Shown: positions 41,010 to 49,753, counted from the first letter of the stretch. The stretch: 64,000 nt of DNA from Mesorhizobium sp. M2E.F.Ca.ET.219.01.1.1 (GCF_004016445.2 NZ_SADT02000002.1:1054001-1118000); one strand, 5' to 3'. Program-made: numbers and translations. The notes: generated by a model from the sequence alone, not told the origin.

Positions 41010-42218
41010 TCACGCCATCTGCAGCTTCTGCCGGCTGGGCTGCGGCGGGAAGGCGATGGCGATGCCGGCAGCACCCAGCCCGATCAGCGCCGAGCCGATG
41101 AACAGCCAGTGGTAGCTCGCGGTGGCGTCGTAGATCATGCCGCCGGCGAGCGGCCCGAGCGACATGCCGAGGCTGGACAGCAGCGTCGCGGCGCCAAGCA
41201 CCGTGCCGATGATGCGCAGGCCGAAATATTCACGCGCCAGCACCGCGTAGAGCGGCATCACGCCGCCATAGGTGGCGCCGAAGATGACGGCCAGAAGGTA
41301 GAACTGCTCGATCCGGCCGACGGTGAGATAGGCGGCGATCACCAGCCCCTGGATGGCGAGACCGGCGACCAGAACCGGCTTGACGCCCAGCCGGTCGGCG
41401 AGCACGCCGTAGAGCACGCGCCCGCCAAGGCCGGCCAGGCCCTCGACGCTGTAGATCGATACGGCCGCCATCGGCGCCACGCCGCAGGACATGGCGTAGC
41501 TCACCATGTGGAAGATCGGGCCCGAATGCGCCGCGCAGCAGGCGAAGAAGGTGAGACCCAGCACGATGAATTGCGGCGAGCGCAGCGCCTGGCCGACGCT
41601 CATGCCGGGATCGTCGGCGGCCGGCGCCGGCGTGCCGCCGGTGGCAGCGGTCGCGACGGGCGGCTGGCGCACCAGCAAGACGGCGGGCAAAAGCAGCACC
41701 CAGGCCATGACGCCGATATCGAACATGGCGGTGCGCCAGTCATAGGCGGTGATTAGCCAGCGCGCGAAGGGCGAGATGGTCATCGGCGCCACGCCCATGC
41801 CGGCCGAGACCAGCGACACGGCGAGGCTGCGGTTGGTGTCGAACCAGGCGGTGGTGAGCGCGATCATCGGCGCGAAGAAGGCGCTGGCCGCCAGCCCGAC
41901 GATGATGCCGTAGCTGAGCTGGAAGACGATGAGCGAGGTGGCGCGGCTCGCCACCACCAGCGAAAGGCCGAGCAGCACCGCGCCCGCAAGCACGACGGGC
42001 CGCGCGCCGACCCGGTCATAGATCGAGCCCCAGGCAAAGCCGCCGAGGCCCATCACCAGGAAGTTCAACGTCATGGCGCTGGAAATGCCGGTGCGCGACC
42101 AGTTGGTGTCGAGCGATATCGGCTCCAGAAAGATCGCCAGCGAGAACATGGCGCCGAGCGCCACGCAGGTCATCAGCGCGCCAGCCGCGACGATGACCCA
42201 ACGATAGGAATGGTTCAT
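41010..42218 (-). CDS. MFS transporter (OFA/monocarboxylate-like)
   Basis: 402 residues from ATG 42218 (GGAGAAG upstream). Twelve membrane segments. The opening YRWVIVAAGALMTCVALGAMFSLAIFLEPI and the GSIYDRVGARPVVLAGAVL motif A are typical of the oxalate/formate and monocarboxylate branch of the MFS, and the second half begins ...SPQFIVLGLTFFACCAAHSGP. Substrate unknown, likely an organic acid. The 272 bases upstream show no gene. Confidence 0.9.
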   Translation of the reverse strand: MNHSYRWVIVAAGALMTCVALGAMFSLAIFLEPISLDTNWSRTGISSAMTLNFLVMGLGGFAWGSIYDRVGARPVVLAGAVLLGLSLVVASRATSLIVFQLSYGIIVGLAASAFFAPMIALTTAWFDTNRSLAVSLVSAGMGVAPMTISPFARWLITAYDWRTAMFDIGVMAWVLLLPAVLLVRQPPVATAATGGTPAPAADDPGMSVGQALRSPQFIVLGLTFFACCAAHSGPIFHMVSYAMSCGVAPMAAVSIYSVEGLAGLGGRVLYGVLADRLGVKPVLVAGLAIQGLVIAAYLTVGRIEQFYLLAVIFGATYGGVMPLYAVLAREYFGLRIIGTVLGAATLLSSLGMSLGPLAGGMIYDATASYHWLFIGSALIGLGAAGIAIAFPPQPSRQKLQMA

Positions 42219-42490
42219 GGTTCTTCTCCATGCCGTAAGGCATCCTGTTTGATGCGGCGCGGTTTTTCCAGTTTCACCGGGCCGCTTGCGTCCGGAGGAC
42301 GCCAGGGTGCGAGGCGATCCTACAATCTGGTTGCATTTTTTATCCGGATTTTTCTAGGGGCGGCGACCGCCGATCACGTTGGGAGCGCTGCCCCGTCGGC
42401 GGCTCCAACTGTCAGCAGCCTGCAAGACCCCGCATTGACCGGGCTGGGGACCCTTCTAGATTGAGCCGCAGCATCCAGGAGACGTCACCC

Positions 42491-42910
42491 ATGGAACTCT
42501 ATCGCGGCCGGCTCATCGACCACATCCAGCTCGTGGTGCGCGACCTTGCGGCCAGCCGGCGTTTCTACGCCGCCCTGTTCGAGGTGCTGGGCATTCCGAT
42601 CGGCGGCGAGGCGCAGGACTATTTCTGGGCCGATGACTTGTTCGTCTCCAGCGCCGACAGCCGCGCCGCGCTCGGCGTGCTGACCGGCCGCCATCATCTC
42701 GCTTTCCAGGCGAAGGACCGCGACATGGTCGATGCCTTCTACAAGGCCGGGCTCGCCGCCGGCGGCAAGGACAATGGCGCGCCGGGCGAGCGCCATTACC
42801 ATCCCGGCTACTATGCCTGCTTCCTGCTCGATCCCGACGGCAACAACATCGAGGCGGTGTTCCATGGCGAGGCCAGGCGAAGCGCCGCGGCGGTGGAGAT
42901 CAGTTTCTAG
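42491..42910 (+). CDS. single-domain VOC (glyoxalase-like) protein
   Basis: 139 residues from ATG 42491 (CAGGAGACG upstream). VOC fold with IDHIQLVVRDLAASRRFYAALFEVLG, a HHLAFQAKDRDMVDAFYKAGL middle and a YYACFLLDPDGNNIEAVFH end; His (DHIQL), His (HHLAF) and Glu (NIEAVF) are the likely metal ligands. Resembles lactoylglutathione lyase-like proteins. Stop codon adjoins repeat R5. Confidence 0.9.
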   Translation: MELYRGRLIDHIQLVVRDLAASRRFYAALFEVLGIPIGGEAQDYFWADDLFVSSADSRAALGVLTGRHHLAFQAKDRDMVDAFYKAGLAAGGKDNGAPGERHYHPGYYACFLLDPDGNNIEAVFHGEARRSAAAVEISF

Positions 42911-42913
42911 CCG

Positions 42914-43027
42914 GACATGCTTAAAGCATGTCTCCCGAAAGTGGGAACCGGTTTCGGGATAAAGACATGCGTAAAATCAAAGACCTAAAGCGCATGGAGC
43001 GAATCCGAAGGATCGCGACGCGCTTTA
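42914..43027. repeat. intergenic repeat R5
   Basis: Starts with GACATGCTTAAAGCATGTC, then CCCGAAAGTGGGAACCGGTTTCGGG hairpins, ACATGCGTAAAATCAAAGACC and ends CGCTTTAG. This matches a repeat type I know from many rhizobial and Brucella genomes. Its final TTA is used as the stop codon of the convergent regulator gene at 43025. Confidence 0.75.
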
Positions 43028-44545
43028 GATGGCCGTGTCCCAGCCGGCGAGTTCGAGCCCGCGACGGAGTCGTTCGCGATCCTCTTCGCGTTCCATGCGC
43101 ATGTCCTGGACGATCTGGGCGATGGTGAGGTCTGGCTCCAGGGCGCGACCTTCCATGACGCAGGCCAGCGCCTTCCCGTGGTCGCTGGCAAATGCGTGGC
43201 ATGCGGCCAGCCGCGCCCATTGCCAGGCGCTCTTGCGGGGCAGACAGGAGAAGGACGCGGCCGCTTCCTGATACCGCCCGAGCGCCAGCAGGGCTTCGCC
43301 CCGGTCGTAATAGTACCAGGTCGGATGCATCGGATTGAGCTGGACGGCCTTGTCGAGCAGCGCGAGCCCAGCCTCGCCGTCGCCGCGCAGCGCCCGGAAG
43401 AATCCAGTTTGGGCCAGCGTGTCGGCGTCATAGGGATTGAGATCGAGCGCCCTGGCGAAATGTTTCTCGGCGGCGTCGTATTCGTCGCGGCCTCGGTAGA
43501 GCAGGATTAGCGCCAGCATCCGGTGGCACCGCGCCTCGTCGGGGCTGAGCGCGATTGCGTGCAGCGCGCGATCACGCGCCTGGTCGAGCACGGCGCGCGG
43601 CGCATCGGCGTAGCCGCCGATGATGACATCTGCAAGCGCCAGATAGGCGTTCGCCAGGCCAGAACGAGGATCGAGTTCGATCGCCTTGAGGAAATGCTCG
43701 CGCGCATCCTGGTTGACCCGTTCGCCATAGCTGCGCAGCAGCTCCTTCCCCCGCAGGAAATGCAGATAGGCTTCGACATTGGCCGCAGCCGCGGGCAGGC
43801 CGCGCCGCATCACCGCGCTTTCGATGTTGGCGACCAACGCCGTCACGATGCGTTGCGCCACCATCGTCTGGAACGTGAAGATCTCGCCTTTGGCGAAGGT
43901 GAAGGTCTGGCCCCAGACGCGTCGCCCGGACGCCGTCTCGGTAAGCACCACGCGTGCGCTGTATTCCGCTTCGGAAGTCTCGACGCTGCCTTCGGCGACG
44001 TAGTCGGCTCCGAAGCGCTCGGCGGTCGTCCGGATGTCCTCGCGCGAATGCTCGGCCAAAGCGAAGGCCGAATGACGCGCCAGCACGGCGACGGTCTTGA
44101 AGTAGGAGAGCGCGTTGGTGATTTCCTCCACCGCGCCGTCGAACAACGCCTTGGCGGTGCCGTCGACCGGATCGACCTGGAACGGCAAGATAGCCACCAT
44201 CGGCTCCGCCCGGGCAGCAGCCATGGCGCCGGCGAGCGCCGGTGCCGCCTCGATCTGCGGCTGGAACAGGTAGCCCCGGCGCGGCACCGTGCGGATCAGC
44301 GCCTGCGCCTCGTCGCCGATCGATTTGCGCGCGTCGCGGATCGATTGGGTGAGCGAGTCCTCGGTGACGATGATGCCCGGCCAGACTGCCTGCATCAGCT
44401 CGTCCTTGCTCAGCACCCGTCCCGGATTGCGCGTCAGGAAAGCGAGCAGCTCCAGGGTTTTTGGCCGGATGGGCACAATCTCGCCGTCGCGCCGGAGCGT
44501 ACCCCGGTCAAGATCGAGAACAGCGCCGCCAATCCGTAGCGCCAA
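43025..44545 (-). CDS. OmpR-type winged-helix regulator with FlgO-like and TPR domains
   Basis: 506 residues from TTG 44545; start uncertain. Residues 1-100 are a Trans_reg_C/CadC-type winged helix (RPKTLELLAFLTRNPGRVLSKDELMQAVWPG ... LIRTVPRRGYLF). Residues about 115-245 form a TolB-N/FlgO-like domain (VAILPFQVDP...AERFGADYVAEGSVET) common in adenylate-cyclase-like TPR regulators; about 260-480 hold TPR units (DAREHFLKAIELDPRSGLANAYLALAD). No membrane segment. Probably a cytosolic transcription factor with protein-protein interaction module. A LuxR-headed relative lies at 45487. Confidence 0.9.
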   Translation of the reverse strand: MALRIGGAVLDLDRGTLRRDGEIVPIRPKTLELLAFLTRNPGRVLSKDELMQAVWPGIIVTEDSLTQSIRDARKSIGDEAQALIRTVPRRGYLFQPQIEAAPALAGAMAAARAEPMVAILPFQVDPVDGTAKALFDGAVEEITNALSYFKTVAVLARHSAFALAEHSREDIRTTAERFGADYVAEGSVETSEAEYSARVVLTETASGRRVWGQTFTFAKGEIFTFQTMVAQRIVTALVANIESAVMRRGLPAAAANVEAYLHFLRGKELLRSYGERVNQDAREHFLKAIELDPRSGLANAYLALADVIIGGYADAPRAVLDQARDRALHAIALSPDEARCHRMLALILLYRGRDEYDAAEKHFARALDLNPYDADTLAQTGFFRALRGDGEAGLALLDKAVQLNPMHPTWYYYDRGEALLALGRYQEAAASFSCLPRKSAWQWARLAACHAFASDHGKALACVMEGRALEPDLTIAQIVQDMRMEREEDRERLRRGLELAGWDTAI

Positions 44546-44609
44546 GCCCTTGCCCCATCGACACGCCTGATTGCGCAGGGTTCATTGGGAGGGGCAAATC
44601 CCGGCAAGG

Positions 44610-44840
44610 TCAAGCCAGAAAGATGCCGAGCAGGCCAAGCCATGAACGGCGGCGCCCGGCGTTCGGTTCGACGCGAGCCTCGCCAGGCGCGGTCTCGTTG
44701 AGCGGCAGCAGGGAAAGCCAGGCCAGCATCTCGTTGGCCTCGCCGCAGCAGGGGCCCGCGATCCCCGCGGAAAGCATGCTCAGCGCTTCACCCCGCGACA
44801 GCGACGTCGGTGCAAATGATGTGTCAGTCCTCGCATGCAT
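44610..44840 (-). CDS. small hypothetical protein
   Basis: 76 residues from ATG 44840 with CGGAGG at good spacing. Contains GIAGPCCGEANEMLAWLSLLPL and a hydrophobic C-terminus (RRRSWLGLLGIFLA) that may touch the membrane. No family known to me. Precedes the regulator gene by 64 bases on the same strand. Confidence 0.6.
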   Translation of the reverse strand: MHARTDTSFAPTSLSRGEALSMLSAGIAGPCCGEANEMLAWLSLLPLNETAPGEARVEPNAGRRRSWLGLLGIFLA

Positions 44841-44955
44841 GATCGACCTCCGAGCCTGGCGTCAGCGCCATGTGCCGCCCCATGAACGCCATCATCGTCC
44901 CGAGGGTGTCCGTTTGTCCTGAAACAATCCTGATTTTTCGCTGAATCCGTTCCGG

Positions 44956-45070
44956 CTAGAGCGTTTCACCGTTTCACAAAAATCACAAAAACGGCGAACC
45001 GCTCTATCTCCTTGTTTTTTTGCTATTGCGGACGGAAAACCGTCACACGCTTTTCCTGGAATTGCTCTAG
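44956..45070. repeat. palindromic repeat R4, copy 1
   Basis: CTAGAGCGTTTCACCG ... GCGAACCGCTCTA ... CTTTTCCTGGAATTGCTCTAG. Both ends are CTAG. The right end supplies the TAG stop of the DUF1127 gene at 45067. Other copies: 46905-47009 and 62128-62192. Confidence 0.8.
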
Positions 45071-45321
45071 CGGCGCCACAAGGGCTTGGCGAGCTCATCG
45101 CGCACCTGGTCCATCGTCAGGCCGATATCGCCGATGAGATGCGGTGTCTCGCGCGCCATGATCGCAAGCTCGTGACGAAACCGCGCCCGCTCCTCCCATG
45201 CCGACAGCAGGTCGAACAGGCCGGGCCGGTGCTCGGCCAGGTTGGCGTCCGCCCGCGGCTCGCTGAGATCGAGCCGCACAGCGCCGTAGAATCCGGATAT
45301 AGTGTCCAGCATCGTTTTCAT
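45067..45321 (-). CDS. DUF1127 domain protein
   Basis: 84 residues from ATG 45321 (AAGGGAG upstream). The C-terminal half WEERARFRHELAIMARETPHLIGDIGLTMDQVRDELAKPLW is a clear DUF1127 motif, in which an Arg-rich helix pair ends in a DIG-L / E-x-x-KPFW element. In other alphaproteobacteria such proteins affect phosphate and carbon metabolism or RNA turnover, and related ones bind RNA. The stop codon lies inside repeat R4. Confidence 0.82.
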   Translation of the reverse strand: MKTMLDTISGFYGAVRLDLSEPRADANLAEHRPGLFDLLSAWEERARFRHELAIMARETPHLIGDIGLTMDQVRDELAKPLWRR

Positions 45322-45486
45322 GGTCGGCTCCCTTGTTTGAAGCGCTGCCCTGTGAAGGCATAGGGGGAGCCTGAACCTTCACGATCTGCCGAACCATCGG
45401 CCGCATGCAGTGTTTTGGGTCCTGCATTTGTAGTATTTTGATGGTTCTACGATTGAACGCATCTATGTCCGCTGGCAGGACAGGGC

Positions 45487-46908
45487 ATGAACCGCATCGT
45501 GACGAGCTCGGAGGCGTTGTCGGACCGCGAGCGCGCGGTGGCGGAGAGGTTCGCCGCCGGCATGACCTATCGCGAGATCGGCCAGGTCCTTTTCATAGCA
45601 CCGTCCACCGTGCGCACGCATCTTGCGGCGATCTATGAGAAGCTTGGCGTTAGCAACAAGGTCGCGCTCGCGCGGCGTATCAGCACCGTCGCCGATACGG
45701 CGCCTGCGGCAGCGTCGCCCGACGCCTCGCCGGTGCTCGCCGTGTTTCCGATCGAATGTTTGAGCGGCGATGAAAGCTGGCGTCGGTTCGCCGAAGGTCT
45801 GTCGTCAGACATCACGATCGATCTCGCCCGCTATGCCGGAATTCCCGTCATTGCTTTCCACACCATGAAGTCGCTGGGCAGCAAGCCCGCTGATTTCGCC
45901 GCCGACGGCAAGGCGCTGGGCGCCGCCTACCTCGTGTCGGGGCAACTGCGCGCCGACGACACACGTGTGCGTCTGACCGTCGAACTCGCGGATGCGGCTT
46001 CCGGCCTCAGGCTGTGGAGTGAGCGTTTCGAGCGTCCGGTCGAGAACCTGTTTGCGCTGCAGGACGGGCTGACCGACAGCGTTGTCAACGCGCTCGCCGG
46101 CTGTTTCGGCGCCATCGCCACGGCCGGCCGCAATGCCATCCGCCGCAAGCAGCCGGCCAGCCTGCGCGCCTATGACCTTTATCTGCTCGGCGTGGAACAA
46201 CACAACAAATTCAGCCGCGAAGGAAATGCGGAAGCCATCCGCCTGTTCACCCGCGCGCTTGAGCTCGACCCGACCTTGGCCAAGGCCTGGCTCGAACTCG
46301 GCTACGCCTACTCGATCCAGTCCTGTAACGGGTTCGGCGGTGAACCAAAGGCGGCAGCCGAGAAATGGCGGATGGCGGTCGAGAATGCCCTGCAACTCGA
46401 TCCGACAGACAGCGCGGTGCATGTTTGCCTTGGCGATGCCATGGGCTGCCTCGGAGATTTGGCGGCGGCGGAGCGCTGCTATCGTCGCGCCTTCGAATAC
46501 GGCTCCAACCAGGCGGACACGCTGGCGCTGCTTGCAGGCAGCAGGGCGCTGGTCGCCGGCGATCCGGCGGAGGCGATCCCGCTGATGGAGCGCGCAATGC
46601 AGCTCAACCCGCTCGCTCCGCCTTGGTATTTCGGCATGCAGGGTCGCATCCTGTTCGTGGCCGGCCGCTACCGGGAAGCCATCGCCGCGCTGCGCAGAAG
46701 CACACCGGATTCCACCAACGTGCTGATGTTTCAAGCGCTCGCCCATGCGGCGGCCGGCGAGGACGCCGAGGCGGCTGGCTTCGGCGCCAGGCTGAATGCC
46801 GATTTCCCGGATTTCTCCGTCGAGGGCTTCATAGCGGGCTATCCCGTCGTCAATCCGGACGCCGTGCGCGCGATCCGCGACGCGGCGAAGCTGGTGGCGA
46901 TCCGCTAG
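45487..46908 (+). CDS. LuxR-type HTH regulator with FlgO-like and TPR domains
   Basis: 473 residues from ATG 45487. N-terminal LuxR/GerE HTH at residues 8-65 (LSDRERAVAERFAAGMTYREIGQVLFIAPSTVRTHLAAIYEKLGVSNKVAL), unusual because LuxR HTHs are normally C-terminal. Residues 80-220 repeat the TolB/FlgO-like domain of 43025-44545 (VLAVFPIECLSGDE...LGAAYLVSGQLRADD) and 230-460 are TPR units (ALELDPTLAKAWLELGYAY, ALQLDPTDSAVHVCLGDAM). No receiver domain. Stop codon TAG is the first base triplet of repeat R4. Confidence 0.9.
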   Translation: MNRIVTSSEALSDRERAVAERFAAGMTYREIGQVLFIAPSTVRTHLAAIYEKLGVSNKVALARRISTVADTAPAAASPDASPVLAVFPIECLSGDESWRRFAEGLSSDITIDLARYAGIPVIAFHTMKSLGSKPADFAADGKALGAAYLVSGQLRADDTRVRLTVELADAASGLRLWSERFERPVENLFALQDGLTDSVVNALAGCFGAIATAGRNAIRRKQPASLRAYDLYLLGVEQHNKFSREGNAEAIRLFTRALELDPTLAKAWLELGYAYSIQSCNGFGGEPKAAAEKWRMAVENALQLDPTDSAVHVCLGDAMGCLGDLAAAERCYRRAFEYGSNQADTLALLAGSRALVAGDPAEAIPLMERAMQLNPLAPPWYFGMQGRILFVAGRYREAIAALRRSTPDSTNVLMFQALAHAAAGEDAEAAGFGARLNADFPDFSVEGFIAGYPVVNPDAVRAIRDAAKLVAIR

Positions 46909-47009
46909 AGCGTTTCACCGTGTCACGGAAACGGCGAACCGCTCTAACCCCTTGTATTTTCGCAATTGCAGACGGAAACCGTCACACGCTTTTCCTGGAA
47001 TTGCGCTAG
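46905..47009. repeat. palindromic repeat R4, copy 2
   Basis: CTAGAGCGTTTCACCGTGTC ... CTTTTCCTGGAATTGCGCTAG between two convergent genes; both genes use the terminal CTAG of the repeat for their TAG stop codons (46906-46908 and 47006-47008). Confidence 0.8.
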
Positions 47010-47596
47010 CCACCCAGAAACGCCGCGATCAGCTTCAGCATGTTGCCGTCCTGACCGAACTCTTTCGTGTCGAAGTCGCGGCTGCCCTGGCGCTGCGCCC
47101 TGGAGAGCTGGTCGAGATAGGCCGTCAGTTCCGCCCTGACCTTCTTGCAGCCGGGATCGTTCTCGGCGGTGAGGCCGGTGCTGAAGGCGACGATCCTGTC
47201 GACCATGTCGATGATGCCGGCGCCATGCACCTTCTCATGCGCGATCAGCCCGGCGGCGAACCTGTCCCAGCGCGCCTGCAAGGCAGGGTCCAGCTTTCCG
47301 GCCGGCTTCGGCAGCGTGTAGGTGATGATCAGCTTCGGCCGCGCCGACTTCAGCACGCAGGCGCTGCCTTGCGGCTGGTAGTCGCGCTGCCAGGTCAGCT
47401 TGAAGAAAGTATGCGCGATGACGCGCCGCCCGCTGCCGGCCGCGCCGACCACCGGACCCTTCTCGCCGATCGACAGATAAACCTGCTCCGCGCTCTGGCC
47501 CGACACGGCATAGGTGTCGATCCTCTCGATGGGCTTCCAGTCTGCCTGGGCAGGGGAGGCAAGGAGCAAGGCGCAAAGCAGGATGGCGAATTTCAT
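47006..47596 (-). CDS. exported DUF922 zinc-protease-like protein
   Basis: 196 residues from ATG 47596. Signal peptide 1-18 (MKFAILLCALLLASPAQA). DUF922 domain with a zinc-protease signature His120-Glu-x-x-His124 in LIAHEKVHGAG; two cysteines (GSACVL, DPGCKK) could pair. Rhizobial homologues are annotated as secreted Zn-dependent proteases, but activity is not established. Periplasmic. Confidence 0.88.
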   Translation of the reverse strand: MKFAILLCALLLASPAQADWKPIERIDTYAVSGQSAEQVYLSIGEKGPVVGAAGSGRRVIAHTFFKLTWQRDYQPQGSACVLKSARPKLIITYTLPKPAGKLDPALQARWDRFAAGLIAHEKVHGAGIIDMVDRIVAFSTGLTAENDPGCKKVRAELTAYLDQLSRAQRQGSRDFDTKEFGQDGNMLKLIAAFLGG

Positions 47597-47770
47597 GAAG
47601 GACTCGATGGGATTTCGTCCATGAGGTGCATAGCGGTTGTCTCGCGCGAGATCAAAGCGCGCGGGCAATCCGTCCTTCGAGGAAGGAGACTACGAGAGGC
47701 CGCGGCGGAACCCGCTCCGCCCGTCATCCGTTTCCTCGGGCAATCATCCCAACCGATGGGGGAGGACAAG

Positions 47771-48004
47771 ATGACCCGCAACGAGATCATTTCCGTGCTT
47801 GGACCGGTCGACGAGGCCGTCATTGCCGACATCGCGCTCACCGGCGCAAGCCTCGAGGAACTGCGCGAGGCCTTCGCCTGGATCGGCGCCGACGAGGCGC
47901 TGGTCAATGAAGGTCACGCCATGCCTGGCGCCCGCGTGGCGAAACTGATCGAGATCCTCGAACCGCCGGAGGACGAGCCCGAGGTGCCGCGCGCGGCAGA
48001 CTAG
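47771..48004 (+). CDS. small acidic hypothetical protein
   Basis: 77 residues from ATG 47771 with GGGGGAGGACAAG upstream. Helical and acidic: NEIISVLGPVDEAVIADIALTGASLEELREAFAWIGADEALVNEG, then a tail EPPEDEPEVPRAAD. Conserved-looking in rhizobia; function unknown. Confidence 0.72.
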   Translation: MTRNEIISVLGPVDEAVIADIALTGASLEELREAFAWIGADEALVNEGHAMPGARVAKLIEILEPPEDEPEVPRAAD

Positions 48005-48029
48005 GGCGCGGGTGTCGTCGAGGCCATTA

Positions 48030-48062
48030 TACTCATTAGTCATCGCTAATATATGCTGGAAG
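48030..48062 (-). promoter_or_regulatory. AT-rich promoter/operator with TTAGT/GCTAA palindrome
   Basis: On the minus strand TTAGC-GATG-ACTAA (48036-48049) followed by GAGTATAAT, closely resembling 10813-10833. There is no minus-strand gene directly downstream; it could instead serve plus-strand transcription towards 48204 or antisense RNA over 47771-48004. Confidence 0.35.
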
Positions 48063-48203
48063 CGAGCGCCTATCGGGTGTAGCTTTCTCCTTATCGGCGC
48101 GGCGTGCCTGATGAGGCCGATCGGTTGAACGTGATCGCCTATCTTAGAACACTCGCCGACGCACCGGTGCCACTGCCCGTAGGGGGGTGCGTTTAGCACG
48201 GCC

Positions 48204-48632
48204 ATGTGTAGGTTGATCCTCACCCTTGCCTTCGTGCTCACCTGTGGCCCTGTGTCGGCGGCAGAGCATTGGTCTGCTGAGGATGGCGACACGCTGTGGC
48301 ACGACAAAAAACGAATTCAGTTGCTCGGTTTTGATGCCCCCGAACTTTCGCAGGTGTGTTTTGATGCCGCTGAAAAGATCTGGCCCTGCGGCAAGTATGC
48401 GCGTGACCACATCCAACATCTTATTGCCTCAGGCGATGTATCCTGCATCATCGAGGGCAAGGACGGTTACAACGACGACGTCGGCGTCTGCTTCGTGGGA
48501 GGCATCGATCTCGGGCGGGATCTGGTGAAACACGGATTGGCGGTAGCCGACACTCGATACCTTGCCGAGGAGCAAGAAGCCCGCATTGCCAGACGCAACT
48601 TGTGGGCAGGGAGCTTTGTCAAGCGGCGATAG
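48204..48632 (+). CDS. thermonuclease (SNase-like) family protein
   Basis: 142 residues from ATG 48204. Signal peptide 1-19 (LILTLAFVLTCGPVSA). SNase-type OB fold with EDGDTLW, KRIQLLGFDAPE (catalytic Arg and DAPE), PCGKYARDHI and the C-terminal GLAVADTRYLAEEQEARIARRNLWAGSF. A disulphide between VCFDAAEKIWPC is likely, as in other rhizobial exported relatives. Extracytoplasmic nuclease; could degrade DNA in the periplasm or medium. Confidence 0.85.
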   Translation: MCRLILTLAFVLTCGPVSAAEHWSAEDGDTLWHDKKRIQLLGFDAPELSQVCFDAAEKIWPCGKYARDHIQHLIASGDVSCIIEGKDGYNDDVGVCFVGGIDLGRDLVKHGLAVADTRYLAEEQEARIARRNLWAGSFVKRR

Positions 48633-48724
48633 CAGCTAGCGCGCACGGGAAGCGTATACGTTCACATCCCTGAAACAAAGGCCGCGCCCCGGCGTTTGCG
48701 AATGCAAACTCGCAAGGTGCGCCA

Positions 48725-48928
48725 TTGCCGTCCACCTCGATAAAGAAGACAGAGTACGATCCGACCAGCAGGATCCTCTCTGTGTGGTTCGTGGCCAGCG
48801 GCAAGCGCTACGATTTTGAGGGGGTGCCTCCTGAGACCTTTGCAGCTTTCCGGTCGGCATTCGTCAAGGGTCGCTTTTTCAACGACCACATTCGAAATCA
48901 TTTCCCGTATCGCCGCGTTCCGGACTAA
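48725..48928 (+). CDS. KTSC domain protein
   Basis: 67 residues from TTG 48725 (AAGGTGCGCC upstream). A complete KTSC domain (PF13619): IKKTEYDPTSRILSVWFVASGKRYDFEGVPPETFAAFRSAFVKGRFFNDHIRNHFPYRRV. Usually a short stand-alone protein or C-terminal to lysyl-tRNA-synthetase-like proteins and often in accessory DNA. An intrinsic terminator lies 120 bases downstream. Confidence 0.82.
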   Translation: MPSTSIKKTEYDPTSRILSVWFVASGKRYDFEGVPPETFAAFRSAFVKGRFFNDHIRNHFPYRRVPD

Positions 48929-49044
48929 GCGTCCATATCAGGCAGGCTTGACCTGACCCCTTTAACATTTGTGGGCGCGGCCTCGACCCGTCCTGTGCAC
49001 ATGATTGGTCGCTCGGTCCTGGCGGGTCCGAGCCCAACCACCTC

Positions 49045-49341
49045 TCACCCGCTGGCTTCGGCCGGCGGGTTTTTTGTTTCGCGCTCTCGCGGAATGTAAA
49101 GGGCCTCTCCTGATGGCACCTTTGCAGCGAACTGGAGAGTGAACAGAAGCCGATTTCGATCATCCGTGACATTCATGATCCAAGGGGTCATATGCTCCCA
49201 GAAAGACCTCTTGCTGTCGTTTATCATCTCGCTGGCTGCGCGCACTGCTTCCTGGCGCGCGGCATCGAGATCGGGGAGATCGACGCCTTCGTCATCGGGG
49301 TTGAATTCGCCGTTGTCGACGTGGAAATAAAAAATGGGCAT
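49045..49341 (-). CDS. DUF6894 family small protein
   Basis: 98 residues from ATG 49341. Starts MPIFYFHVDNGEFNPDDEGVDLPDLDAARQEAV, the usual opening of the short rhizobial DUF6894 group (MPRYFFHLRDG...D..G.EL.D..AAR.EA), followed by WIMNVTDDRNRLLFTLQFA. Function unknown. Its last codons overlap a plus-strand terminator. Confidence 0.8.
   Translation of the reverse strand: MPIFYFHVDNGEFNPDDEGVDLPDLDAARQEAVRAASEMINDSKRSFWEHMTPWIMNVTDDRNRLLFTLQFAAKVPSGEALYIPRERETKNPPAEASG
49048..49075 (+). terminator. intrinsic terminator, plus strand
   Basis: CCCGCTGGC-TTCG-GCCGGCGGG (9-bp stem with one G-U pair, stable tetraloop) followed by TTTTTT. Ends transcription of the KTSC gene; embedded in the 3' end of the convergent DUF6894 gene. 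Confidence 0.85.
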
Positions 49342-49465
49342 GCCGCTAGCCTTGTTGAACAGCAGAACAACGTTCGCTCCATCGCTTTGTTTCGCAGCGG
49401 TTGCGACTTAACCCACGAATAGATTCGGCGCCTTTGAGGGCCATCCTGGGCGCGGGGCAAGAATG

Positions 49466-49705
49466 TTATTCGCGGCTGGGCGCCGGAGCCTGAAATTTCT
49501 CTCCACAGGCCTTACGCTGTAGCCGCGATAGATGCACGCGGTGCAGCATTTGCACCTCTTCGAGCAGATGCAGGAACTCGATGGCATCGACGGTCGAGTG
49601 GCCGTCATGATCAAGCTGAGCGATAAGTTGGTGTTGGCGGGTCAAATGACGCTCTCCCAGCCGGACGTGCCGGGCCGACATGGCGATGTCATCCGCAAGT
49701 GTCAT
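49466..49705 (-). CDS. small helical protein, paralogue of 50039-50284
   Basis: 79 residues from ATG 49705. Pattern ARHVRLGERHLTRQHQLIAQLDHDGHSTVDAIEFLHLLEEVQMLHRVHLSRL is a helical hairpin found in many short rhizobial proteins (RHI-x-x-GE-x-HI-x-x-Q-x-x-LI-x-x-L). Function unknown. No strong ribosome site. A related copy lies 334 bases away on the other strand. Confidence 0.68.
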   Translation of the reverse strand: MTLADDIAMSARHVRLGERHLTRQHQLIAQLDHDGHSTVDAIEFLHLLEEVQMLHRVHLSRLQRKACGEKFQAPAPSRE

Positions 49706-49753
49706 CGGGCAGAACGCGCCTTAATATTGCTGGTTCCGCTTGTCCGGCGAGGG

